Made by a program: the position numbers and the translations under genes | Notes under the pieces: generated by a model | What the model was told of the DNA's origin: nothing | Database searches by the model: none | What the model saw: only the letters and a program-made list of their open reading frames with translations | Assembly (NCBI GenBank): GCA_003542575.1 | Contig: DPKJ01000001.1 | Coordinates: forward strand, 1-31,473 | Source: Rikenellaceae bacterium | GTDB taxonomy: Bacteria > Bacteroidota > Bacteroidia > Bacteroidales > UBA932 | Reading direction: 5' to 3' | Length of the DNA: 31,473 nucleotides | In this document: piece after piece, positions 24,176 through 31,473 of the stretch | How positions within the stretch are numbered: the first letter of the stretch is position 1 | Layout: each line of letters opens with the position of its first letter

Positions 24176-27100
24176 TTACTCCAGGTTTATGCTGAGTCCA
24201 AGACCACGAAGTTCGTGAAGCAACACATTAAGAGATTCAGGAATGCCGGGCTGCGGCATTGGATCTCCTTTAACTATTGCTTCGTAGGCACGGGATCTTC
24301 CAACAACATCATCTGATTTAATTGTTAGAATCTCCTGAAGAATATTGGCAGCACCAAATGCCTCAAGTGCCCAAACCTCCATCTCACCAAATCTCTGTCC
24401 TCCAAACTGAGCTTTACCTCCCAGAGGTTGTTGGGTTATGAGTGAGTAAGGTCCTATAGAACGGGCGTGCATCTTGTCATCAACCATGTGACCGAGTTTT
24501 AGCATATAAATTATGCCAACAGTAGCCGGTTGATCAAACAGGTCACCTGTTCCGCCGTCACGCAGATATGTTTTACCATATTTTGGAATTCCGGCGTTAT
24601 CGGTATACTGACATATTTCATCAAGGGTTGCTCCGTCAAAGATTGGAGTACTAAAGCGCTGTCCAAGCTCTTTACCTGCCCATCCGAGAACTGTTTCATA
24701 TATCTGACCAAGGTTCATACGAGAAGGTACACCAAGAGGATTCAATACTATATCAACTATAGAACCATCTTCAAGGAATGGCATATCCTCGTCTCTTACA
24801 ACTTTGGCAACAATACCTTTGTTTCCGTGACGACCTGCCATTTTATCTCCAACTCTAATCTTACGCTTCTTGGCAATGTAAACCTTGGCAAGTTGCATTA
24901 TGCCTGTTGGTAGCTCATCACCGATTGTCAGATTATATTTTATTCTCTTAAGTTCTGCATCGAACTCCTTATGAGCAATCAGATAATTGTTAATAAGCAG
25001 TTTAATCAGGTTGTTAGTGCTCTTGTCAGTTGTCCATTTGGTAGGATTGATGTTTTCATAATCAATCTTGTCCAGAACTTCATATTTAAAATCTATTCCT
25101 TTTTCAACGATAACAACACCATAAAGGTCAGATACTCCCTGAGAAACTTTATTTGTCAGGAGTGCAAAGAGCCTTTCCATGAAGTTAAGTCTAAGCTGAC
25201 TTGCTTTTCTGGCAAAATTCTCTTCGGCATGTTGTATCTGGTTTTTTGAAACAGATTTACCTTTCTTTGAGTTCTCTTTGGCAACTCTGGAGAACAATCT
25301 TTTATCAATGATTGTTCCTCTGAGCGAAGGAGATGCTTTAAGCGAGGCATCTTTTACGTCGCCTGCCTTATCTCCGAAGATCGCTCTTAGAAGCTTCTCT
25401 TCAGGAGAAGGATCGCTCTCTCCTTTAGGAGTAATTTTACCAATCAGAATGTCACCAGGTTCGATATTGGCGCCAATTCTTATGATACCATTCTCGTCAA
25501 GATCTTTAGTGGCCTCTTCACTTACATTAGGAATATCAGCTGTTAGCTCTTCCATTCCTCTCTTGGTGTCGCGAACCTCCATTGTGTATTCATCAACGTG
25601 AATTGATGTGAACACATCTTCTCTCAGGAGTCTCTCAGAAACTACAATAGCATCCTCAAAGTTATAACCTTTCCAAGGCATGAACGCAACCTTAAGATTT
25701 CTACCCAATGCCAGTTCACCCTTCTCTGTACCATAACCTTCGGTAAGAATCTTACCCTCGGTAACCTTTTCACCCTTTCTTACAATCGGGTTAAGTGTGA
25801 TTGATGTATTCTGGTTGGTTTTTCTGTATAGTGGTAATTTATAGACAGTAATTTCAGGATCAAAGCTTACAAAACGCTCATTTTCGGTCATTTCATACTT
25901 AATATGAATCTCCCTGGCGTCAACATAAACTACTTCGCCCTTACCTCTTGCAGTAATCTGAGTTCTTGAATCGTGCACAACAGGACCCTCAAGACCGGTA
26001 CCCACAATCGGAGCTTCAGGTCTGATGAGTGGAACTGCCTGGCGCATCATATTTGAACCCATCAATGCACGGTTTGCATCATCATGCTCCAGAAACGGAA
26101 TAAGTGAAGCCGCGATTGAAGCAATTTGATTAGGGGCAACATCCACAAGGTGAACATCCTCTTTACCAACGACCGGATAATCTGCTTCGAAACGACACTT
26201 AATCCTTTCGTCAGTCATCATTCCGTTTTCGTCAATATGAACGTTTGCCTGAGCAACCATCTTCTCCTCTTCCTCCTCTGCGCTCATGTAAACGATACCC
26301 TTCAGGGTCATATCAACTTTACCCTCTTCTACTTTTCTGTAAGGGGTTTCGATAAATCCAAGTTCATTAATCCTGGCGTAAACGCACAACGATGAAATCA
26401 GACCGATGTTTGGACCCTCAGGCGTCTCAATCGGGCATAGACGGCCATAGTGAGTGTAGTGAACGTCACGTACCTCAAAACCTGCTCTATCTCGTGAAAG
26501 ACCTCCGGGACCCAGTGCCGAAAGACGACGTTTGTGAGTCATCTCTGCCAAAGGATTTGTCTGATCCATAAATTGAGAAAGCTGGCTTGTTCCAAAGAAT
26601 GAATTGATTACCGAAGAGAGAGTCTTTGCGTTAATCAGGTCAATTGGGGTAAACACCTCATTATCCCTTACATTCATTCTCTCACGAATGGTTCTCGCCA
26701 TTCTTGACAATCCAACACTGAATTGATTTGCAAGCTGCTCACCAACTGTTCTGATACGACGGTTGCTAAGGTGGTCGATATCGTCAACAATTGCTTTAGA
26801 GTTAATCAACTGAATAAGGTAACGAATAATTTCGATAATATCCTGCTTTGTAAGAACTCTGGTTTCGTCAGCAATATTCAGATTAAGCTTATGGTTAAGC
26901 CTGTATCTTCCTACCTCTCCAAGGTCATATCTCTTGTCAGAGAAGAAGAGCTTGTCAATCACATCCCTTGCAGTTGCCTCATCGGGTGGTTCCGAGTTAC
27001 GTAGCTGGCGGTAAGTGTAAAAGACAGCCTCTTTTTCGGAGTTACACTGGTCTTTTTGTAATGTATTATGTATGATAGCGAAGTCATTGACGTTTGCATC

Positions 27101-27994
27101 TTCTTTGTGAACCAGTATTGTACTTACCTCTGATTCAAGGATAAGATCAATATGGTGCTCTTCGATAACAGTCTCTCTGTCAATAACTATTTCGTTTCTT
27201 TCAATGTACACAACCTCTCCTGTATCCTCATCAACGAAATCTTCATTCCATGTTTTGAGAACCCTGGCGGCAAGTTTGTTGCCAACACATTTTTTGAGGC
27301 TGCTTTTGCTGACCTTGATCTCATTTGCAAGGCCGAATATATCAAGGATGTCCTTATCACTCTCATATCCGATTGCTCTTAGAAGAGTGGTAACGGGTAA
27401 TTTTTTCTTTCTGTCGATGTATGCATACATCACATTGTTAATGTCTGTTGCAAACTCAATCCATGACCCTTTGAACGGGATTATTCTTGCAGAATATAAT
27501 TTTGTTCCGTTTGCGTGCAGACTCTGACCGAAAAATACTCCCGGTGAGCGGTGCAACTGAGAAACAACAATTCTTTCAGAACCATTTATTACAAATGTAC
27601 CTCTAGGTGTCATGTAGGGAATTGTACCCAGATATACATCTTGTATAACTGTGTCAAAATCTTCATGCTCAGGGTCTGTGCAATAAAGTTTTAATTTTGC
27701 TTTGAGAGGAACGCTATATGTTAAACCTCTGTCAAGACACTCCTCGATAGTGTAACGAGGGGGGTCGATAAAGTAGTCTATGAATTCAAGGACAAAATTA
27801 TTACGGGTGTCCGTAATTGGGAATATTTCCTGGAAAACCTTGTAAAGTCCTTCGTTTTCACGATTTTCTGGTGTCGTCTCAAGCTGGAAGAAGTCTTTGA
27901 AAGACTTCAGCTGTACCTCTAAAAAATCCGGGTAATCAAGAAGGGATTTAGAAGTAGCGAATGTAATTCGCTGATTTATTGTTTTTTGCGACAT
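24176..27994 (-). CDS. rpoB: DNA-directed RNA polymerase subunit beta
   Basis: This is the beta subunit of RNA polymerase, 1272 residues, full length for Bacteroidota. The rifampicin pocket is wild type by comparison with E. coli: D477 (=D516), H487 (=H526) and S492 (=S531) in FMDQTNPLAEMTHKRRLSALGPGG-type context. Rifampicin sensitivity is therefore expected at this locus. Other conserved pieces are CPIETPEGPNIGL and the C-terminal GGKAQFGGQRFGEMEVWALEA segment. It begins 104 bp after rplL, the largest gap in this gene cluster, and that gap holds an attenuator-like hairpin. Confidence 0.98.
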   Translation of the reverse strand: MSQKTINQRITFATSKSLLDYPDFLEVQLKSFKDFFQLETTPENRENEGLYKVFQEIFPITDTRNNFVLEFIDYFIDPPRYTIEECLDRGLTYSVPLKAKLKLYCTDPEHEDFDTVIQDVYLGTIPYMTPRGTFVINGSERIVVSQLHRSPGVFFGQSLHANGTKLYSARIIPFKGSWIEFATDINNVMYAYIDRKKKLPVTTLLRAIGYESDKDILDIFGLANEIKVSKSSLKKCVGNKLAARVLKTWNEDFVDEDTGEVVYIERNEIVIDRETVIEEHHIDLILESEVSTILVHKEDANVNDFAIIHNTLQKDQCNSEKEAVFYTYRQLRNSEPPDEATARDVIDKLFFSDKRYDLGEVGRYRLNHKLNLNIADETRVLTKQDIIEIIRYLIQLINSKAIVDDIDHLSNRRIRTVGEQLANQFSVGLSRMARTIRERMNVRDNEVFTPIDLINAKTLSSVINSFFGTSQLSQFMDQTNPLAEMTHKRRLSALGPGGLSRDRAGFEVRDVHYTHYGRLCPIETPEGPNIGLISSLCVYARINELGFIETPYRKVEEGKVDMTLKGIVYMSAEEEEEKMVAQANVHIDENGMMTDERIKCRFEADYPVVGKEDVHLVDVAPNQIASIAASLIPFLEHDDANRALMGSNMMRQAVPLIRPEAPIVGTGLEGPVVHDSRTQITARGKGEVVYVDAREIHIKYEMTENERFVSFDPEITVYKLPLYRKTNQNTSITLNPIVRKGEKVTEGKILTEGYGTEKGELALGRNLKVAFMPWKGYNFEDAIVVSERLLREDVFTSIHVDEYTMEVRDTKRGMEELTADIPNVSEEATKDLDENGIIRIGANIEPGDILIGKITPKGESDPSPEEKLLRAIFGDKAGDVKDASLKASPSLRGTIIDKRLFSRVAKENSKKGKSVSKNQIQHAEENFARKASQLRLNFMERLFALLTNKVSQGVSDLYGVVIVEKGIDFKYEVLDKIDYENINPTKWTTDKSTNNLIKLLINNYLIAHKEFDAELKRIKYNLTIGDELPTGIMQLAKVYIAKKRKIRVGDKMAGRHGNKGIVAKVVRDEDMPFLEDGSIVDIVLNPLGVPSRMNLGQIYETVLGWAGKELGQRFSTPIFDGATLDEICQYTDNAGIPKYGKTYLRDGGTGDLFDQPATVGIIYMLKLGHMVDDKMHARSIGPYSLITQQPLGGKAQFGGQRFGEMEVWALEAFGAANILQEILTIKSDDVVGRSRAYEAIVKGDPMPQPGIPESLNVLLHELRGLGLSINLE

Positions 27995-28033
27995 TGTATT
28001 CGGGTTAGTTGAAAATATATTAAAATAACGACA

Positions 28034-28068
28034 AAAAGGTTTAGAGCCTTTTAATGACTCTAAACCTG
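28034..28068 (-). terminator. Attenuator-like hairpin between rplL and rpoB
   Basis: On the minus strand, AGGTTTAGAG (28068-28059) pairs with CTCTAAACCT (28047-28038) around an 11-nt loop, and five U residues (28038-28034) follow. This is a complete intrinsic-terminator layout inside an operon. It sits where E. coli has its partial rplL-rpoB attenuator, suggesting reduced read-through into rpoBC relative to the ribosomal genes. Confidence 0.75.
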
Positions 28069-28098
28069 ATGGTGTTCCCCGATCAACGGGTTGTGGAG

Positions 28099-28473
28099 TT
28101 ATTTAATTTCAACTTCTCCGCCCGCCTCTTCTATTTGCGATTTAACTTGTTCTGCTTCTGCTTTCGAAACTTTTTCCTTGATAGCTTTAGGAGCAGCGTC
28201 TACAAGATCTTTAGCCTCTTTAAGACCTAGACCTGTAAGCTCTTTAACAACTTTTACTATCTGGAGTTTAGCTTGTCCGGCTGATATAAGAACTACATCA
28301 AACTGAGTTTGCTCAACTTCTGCAGCTGCACCGGCAGCGGCAGGAGCAGCAACTGCAACAGCAGCAGCAGCTGGTTCGATTCCATATTCGTCTTTAAGAA
28401 TTTTTGCTAATTCTTGTACCTCTTTAACAGACAGGTTTACTAATTCTTCTGCAAATTTTTTGATATCTGCCAT
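28099..28473 (-). CDS. rplL: 50S ribosomal protein L7/L12
   Basis: Stalk protein of the large ribosomal subunit that recruits translation GTPases. At 124 residues it shows the standard layout. An N-terminal dimerisation region (about 1-32) leads to an Ala/Val-rich flexible hinge (about 34-54). The C-terminal globular domain then has KLQIVKVVKELTGLGLKEAKDLVD and ends EAGGEVEIK. It starts 33 bp after rplJ. Confidence 0.98.
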   Translation of the reverse strand: MADIKKFAEELVNLSVKEVQELAKILKDEYGIEPAAAAVAVAAPAAAGAAAEVEQTQFDVVLISAGQAKLQIVKVVKELTGLGLKEAKDLVDAAPKAIKEKVSKAEAEQVKSQIEEAGGEVEIK

Positions 28474-28506
28474 GATTATATTTGTTTTTAAAATGATTAA
28501 TTTCTG

Positions 28507-29031
28507 TTACTCTTTTTCTGAAAGGGTCTTTACAATTCCTGCAATCTTACCACCACCACTTGAAACAAGTGCAGAGATAACATTTTGTACAGGTGATTGA
28601 AGAAGACCAATTATGTCACCGATGAGTTCTTCACGAGACTTAATTGAGATCAGTGCTTCCAGTTGATTCTCACCAACATATGCACACTCTTGTACCAGCG
28701 CTCCCTTAAGAACAGGTTTACCATGTTCTTTACCGAACTCTTTAATAAGTTTGGCAGGGATATTCACAGTTTCTGTGAACATAACTGCTGTAGGTCCTTC
28801 CAGTATTGGGAACAGAGCCTCTGAGTCTGTCAGTGCAGTCTTCTCAAGAGCCTTGCGGAGTAAAGTATTCTTTACAACCATCAATTTAATCTCTTTTTCG
28901 AAGCAGGCACGACGCAGCTTTGCAGTTTTCTCGGCATTAAGCCCTGATATATCTGCAATGTAGAAATTTGGTGTTTTCTCTAACTGTGCTGCCAGACTTG
29001 CAATTATTTGTGTTTTTTCGTCTTTTTTCAT
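28507..29031 (-). CDS. rplJ: 50S ribosomal protein L10
   Basis: The 174-residue base of the ribosomal stalk binds 23S rRNA and carries L7/L12 dimers on its C-terminal helix. The N-terminal region shows YIADISGLNAEKTAKLRR and VVKNTLLRKAL, typical of L10. Only 15 bp separate it from rplA, too short for the long L10 leader that autoregulates rplJL in enterobacteria. Confidence 0.97.
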   Translation of the reverse strand: MKKDEKTQIIASLAAQLEKTPNFYIADISGLNAEKTAKLRRACFEKEIKLMVVKNTLLRKALEKTALTDSEALFPILEGPTAVMFTETVNIPAKLIKEFGKEHGKPVLKGALVQECAYVGENQLEALISIKSREELIGDIIGLLQSPVQNVISALVSSGGGKIAGIVKTLSEKE

Positions 29032-29046
29032 AAAATAGTAGTTATT

Positions 29047-29748
29047 TTATTCAGCAGCACTAAAAGTCTTGCTATCTACATTAATACCCGGACTCATAGT
29101 AGATGAAAGATAAATGCTCTTAACATAGGTGCCTTTAAGTGCCTGAGGTTTCAGTTTAATAACCGTATTCAGGAATTCAAGAGCGTTTTCGGTGAGATGC
29201 TCCGGAGAGAATGACGCCTTACCTATAGAAGAGTGAACGATACCTTGTTTATCTACTTTAAAATCGATTTTACCGGCTTTAACCTCTGTAACAGCCTTAC
29301 CAACCTCCATTGTAACAGTTCCTGTTTTTGGATTAGGCATAAGACCTCTTGGACCGAGGATACGGCCAATTGCACCAATTTTTGCCATAACGGAAGGAGT
29401 ACAGATGATAACATCTATATCTGTCCAACCATTTTTAATCTTCTCGATGTATTCATCAAGACCAACAAATTCTGCCCCGGCTGCTGTAGCCTCGGCCTCT
29501 TTATCGGGAGTACACAGTACCAGTACACGGACTGTTTTACCTGTTCCATGCGGAAGAGTCACAACGCCGCGCACCATCTGGTTCGCTTTACGAGGGTCAA
29601 CACCAAGACGAACAGCAATGTCAACAGAGGAGTCAAACTTTGTAAAAGATATCTCTTTTACCAGCTTGCATGCCTCTGCAAGTTTATACTGCTTGTCAGG
29701 ATCAACCTTAGCGTATACTATTTTTTGATTTTTTGTTAGCTTACTCAT
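29047..29748 (-). CDS. rplA: 50S ribosomal protein L1
   Basis: This 233-residue protein of the L1 stalk binds 23S rRNA. Conserved pieces include KFDSSVDIAVRLGVDPRKANQ, RGVVTLPHGTGK and the signature GRILGPRGLMPNPKTGT. L1 often represses its own rplKA mRNA; no obvious L1-site mimic was identified by eye. It starts 16 bp after rplK. Confidence 0.98.
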   Translation of the reverse strand: MSKLTKNQKIVYAKVDPDKQYKLAEACKLVKEISFTKFDSSVDIAVRLGVDPRKANQMVRGVVTLPHGTGKTVRVLVLCTPDKEAEATAAGAEFVGLDEYIEKIKNGWTDIDVIICTPSVMAKIGAIGRILGPRGLMPNPKTGTVTMEVGKAVTEVKAGKIDFKVDKQGIVHSSIGKASFSPEHLTENALEFLNTVIKLKPQALKGTYVKSIYLSSTMSPGINVDSKTFSAAE

Positions 29749-29764
29749 TATCGCAGGATTTAAT

Positions 29765-30211
29765 CTAATTTACATCATCGGGGAAATTCCCTGACACAGT
29801 TATACCCATACTTCTTGCGGTTCCAGCTACCATAGTCATTGCTGACTTTAGTGTGAATGCGTTCATATCAGGCATTTTATCTGTAGCAATTGCGCGGATT
29901 TGTTCCCAAGTCACAGAGCCTACTTTTTTACGGTTAGGTTCTGCTGAACCTGACTGTAACTTCGCAGCCTCTTTTAACTGTACGGCCACTGGTGGTTGCT
30001 TTACGATAAAAGTAAATGACTTATCGCTGTAAACGGTGATAATGACCGGCAATATCTTACCGGACCTATCCTGGGTGCGAGCATTAAACTGCTTGCAAAA
30101 GTCCATTATGTTTACACCCTTTGAACCAAGTGCCGGGCCTACCGGAGGTGAGGGATTGGCTGCTCCGCCTTTGATCTGCAATTTAATGAGAGCGGCAATT
30201 TCTTTAGCCAT
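29765..30211 (-). CDS. rplK: 50S ribosomal protein L11
   Basis: This 148-residue protein binds the GTPase-associated region of 23S rRNA and is needed for the stringent response. The N-terminal domain has the proline-rich KGGAANPSPPVGPALGSKGVNIMDFCK segment region; the C-terminal RNA-binding domain includes AGTARSMGITV. It lies 13 bp after nusG. Confidence 0.98.
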   Translation of the reverse strand: MAKEIAALIKLQIKGGAANPSPPVGPALGSKGVNIMDFCKQFNARTQDRSGKILPVIITVYSDKSFTFIVKQPPVAVQLKEAAKLQSGSAEPNRKKVGSVTWEQIRAIATDKMPDMNAFTLKSAMTMVAGTARSMGITVSGNFPDDVN

Positions 30212-30224
30212 AATGATTATTTAT

Positions 30225-30779
30225 TTATTCTTTAATTACTTGAACAAAATTCAACTCCAGGAGTGTTTTCCTTCCAAAAATTTTAACCATTACCTTGAGC
30301 TTCTTCTTGTCTTCAAGAATCTCCTCAACCGCTCCATCAAAACCGTTGAACGGACCATCGATTACCTTTACAGGCTCACCGATGATAAATGGTGTAATGT
30401 TCTCCTCCTCCATATCAGCCAACTCATCAACACGGCCAAGGATCCTGTTCACCTCCGACTGGCGGAGTGGTACCGGCTCTTTGTCTTTACCCGATTTTTC
30501 TGTGAGAAAACCTGAGACATGAGGAAGATTACGGATAAGATGCTGTATCTCTCCGGTCAGGGCTGCCTCAATAAGGATATAACCGGGGTAGAAAATCCTC
30601 TCCATACTGACTTTTTTACCATTTTTGACCTGGTAAATCTTTTCAGTAGGGATAAGAACCTGAGAAACATAGTCATCGAGGCCCAATCTCTTGATCTCGT
30701 TTTCTATGTATTCTTTGGCTTTTTTTTCCTTGCCGCCGGCTGCCCTTACGACATACCACTTTTTGGAAATTTCACTCAT
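30225..30779 (-). CDS. nusG: Transcription termination/antitermination protein NusG
   Basis: This 184-residue elongation factor binds the RNA polymerase clamp through its N-terminal NGN domain (about 5-110; KWYVVRAAGGKEKKAKEYI, FYPGYILIEA). Its C-terminal KOW domain (about 128-184; GEPVKVIDGPFNGFDGAVEEI) contacts S10 or Rho. The length is the plain NusG type, not an extended UpxY/LoaP-like paralogue. It starts 6 bp after secE, as in most bacteria. Confidence 0.97.
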   Translation of the reverse strand: MSEISKKWYVVRAAGGKEKKAKEYIENEIKRLGLDDYVSQVLIPTEKIYQVKNGKKVSMERIFYPGYILIEAALTGEIQHLIRNLPHVSGFLTEKSGKDKEPVPLRQSEVNRILGRVDELADMEEENITPFIIGEPVKVIDGPFNGFDGAVEEILEDKKKLKVMVKIFGRKTLLELNFVQVIKE

Positions 30780-30785
30780 AAAAAT

Positions 30786-30980
30786 TTAGTACAACATGTT
30801 GTAAATAAATGTCATAATGTTTCTGAACCCAAAGTCCATAGCAAAAATGACCAAAGCGAAAATCAGAGAGGCAATCATTACTACGATTGCCGAGTTCTGA
30901 AGCTGTGACCAAGTCGGCCAACTCACCTTCTTTACTAACTCAGTGTACGATTCCTGGAAGTACAATCTAATCTTGTTCAT
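30786..30980 (-). CDS. secE: Preprotein translocase subunit SecE
   Basis: This small 64-residue clamp protein of the SecYEG channel has a short amphipathic helix with the conserved VSWPTWSQL motif (about 19-27) and one transmembrane helix (about 30-50). The length is normal for the single-span bacterial form. It lies between tRNA-Trp and nusG. Confidence 0.96.
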   Translation of the reverse strand: MNKIRLYFQESYTELVKKVSWPTWSQLQNSAIVVMIASLIFALVIFAMDFGFRNIMTFIYNMLY

Positions 30981-31063
30981 CTTTATATGATTGCGGCCAT
31001 TAACATTGGAAGCTGTTGCTTTGACCGGTTACTAATAACTCCGGCACGTAACTGCCGTTGTTG

Positions 31064-31134
31064 CAGGGGCAGAGAGATTCGAACTCCCATCAACGGTTTT
31101 GGAGACCGCTATTCTACCCTTGAACTATGCCCCT
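31064..31134 (-). tRNA. trpT: tRNA-Trp (CCA anticodon)
   Basis: A 71-nt cloverleaf. The acceptor stem AGGGGCA pairs with TGCCCCT and the discriminator is G. The anticodon arm GGTCTCCAAAACC presents CCA in loop CTCCAAA, and the T-arm contains GTTCGAATC. The 3' CCA is not encoded (CAAC follows). It sits between tuf and secE, the usual place for tRNA-Trp in this gene cluster. Confidence 0.97.
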
Positions 31135-31144
31135 GTATAATTAT

Positions 31145-31179
31145 AACAGGTCAGTCACCTTTTGGGTGACTAACCTGTT
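31145..31179 (-). terminator. Hairpin between tuf and tRNA-Trp
   Basis: Two 15-base arms (31145-31159 and 31165-31179) pair with one C/A mismatch around a 5-nt loop. No U-run follows on the minus strand, so this could be a partial terminator, an RNase processing site releasing the tRNA, or a 3' end stabiliser for tuf mRNA. Confidence 0.55.
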
Positions 31180-31191
31180 CTATTAATATGA

Positions 31192-31473
31192 TTAGTCGAC
31201 GATCTCAGTTACCTGACCTGCACCAACTGTACGTCCACCTTCGCGGATTGCGAAACGAAGACCTTTGTTGATAGCAACAGGGTAGATCAATTCAACAGAA
31301 ATTGTAACGTTGTCACCCGGCATAACCATCTCTGTTCCTTCAGGAAGCATAATTTCTCCTGTGATATCCAGTGTGCGGATAAAGAACTGAGGACGGTATT
31401 TGTTGTGGAATGGAGTGTGACGTCCACCTTCATCTTTCTTAAGAACGTAGATCTCAGCTTTGAACTTAGTGTG
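31192..31473 (-). CDS. tuf: Elongation factor Tu, C-terminal part (cut by window edge)
   Basis: The last 93 codons of EF-Tu plus the TAA stop at 31192-31194. EF-Tu is the GTPase that brings aminoacyl-tRNA to the ribosome. The translation contains domain 3 signatures HTPFHNKYRPQFFIR, TGEI, EGTEMVMPGDN and the end RFAIREGGRTVGAGQVTEIVD. The frame is open to the window edge; the truncation is due to the window, not a defect. It is probably the first visible gene of the secE-nusG-ribosomal-rpoBC cluster; its promoter lies outside. Confidence 0.98.
   Translation of the reverse strand, partial: HTKFKAEIYVLKKDEGGRHTPFHNKYRPQFFIRTLDITGEIMLPEGTEMVMPGDNVTISVELIYPVAINKGLRFAIREGGRTVGAGQVTEIVD

Noticed and set aside
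29233..29739. 168-codon open frame on the plus strand inside rplA, and other long antisense frames in rpoB/rpoC
   Set aside because: They lie antisense to highly conserved genes, show no recognisable domains and have low-complexity Cys/Thr/Asn-rich translations typical of shadow frames.
31042..31057. CGGCA/TGCCG hairpin just downstream of tRNA-Trp as a terminator or small RNA
   Set aside because: Only five base pairs and no U-run; too weak to call.
1..31473. CRISPR array, integrase, transposase or prophage genes
   Set aside because: No regularly spaced repeats and no such proteins were seen; the only repeats are the 78-bp pair and palindromes described.

Overview
The window looks like chromosome of a Bacteroidota bacterium, most likely an anaerobic Bacteroidales relative. 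The evidence is a SusC/SusD pair, BACON-domain lipoproteins, DUF4369/TlpA-type lipoproteins, TAnnTTTG-like -7 promoter elements, little Shine-Dalgarno sequence, AT-rich intergenic DNA, and RNA polymerase and ribosomal proteins of Bacteroidota type. The genus cannot be named from sequence alone.

Layout. (1) 1-170: edge DNA with small GC-rich hairpins and a strong terminator. (2) 171-1913, minus strand: a gamma-carbonic-anhydrase-like protein followed by a TlpA/DUF4369 thioredoxin lipoprotein. (3) 2274-6523, plus strand and divergent from region 2: korA-korB (2-oxoglutarate:ferredoxin oxidoreductase) and gdhA (glutamate dehydrogenase), closed by a tandem-hairpin terminator. Together with the carbonic anhydrase these form a CO2/2-oxoglutarate/glutamate node. 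(4) 6873-12433, plus strand: a SusC-SusD-surface lipoprotein operon for TonB-dependent uptake of an unknown ligand. (5) 12547-13710: a second DUF4369/thioredoxin-like lipoprotein whose CxxC has become SxxS. (6) 13817-19636: three tandem paralogous lipoproteins, each built as BACON-BACON-FN3-peptidase M64. They carry an unusual HEAGGH (HExxxH) zinc-site motif, an identical C-terminal tail, and a 78-bp duplicated gene-end/intergenic block. (7) 19637-19834: a 129-bp nested palindrome resembling a miniature mobile element, then a perfect bidirectional terminator. (8) 19871-31473, minus strand: the transcription/translation cluster tuf (partial)-tRNA-Trp-secE-nusG-rplK-rplA-rplJ-rplL-rpoB-rpoC, with an attenuator-like hairpin between rplL and rpoB.

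The least ordinary region is 12.5-19.8 kb. Three surface metallopeptidase-like paralogues and a redox-dead thioredoxin relative lie just downstream of a SusCD transporter. A peptide or glycoprotein scavenging role is plausible but is inferred from context only. The rest is well-known housekeeping or central metabolism.
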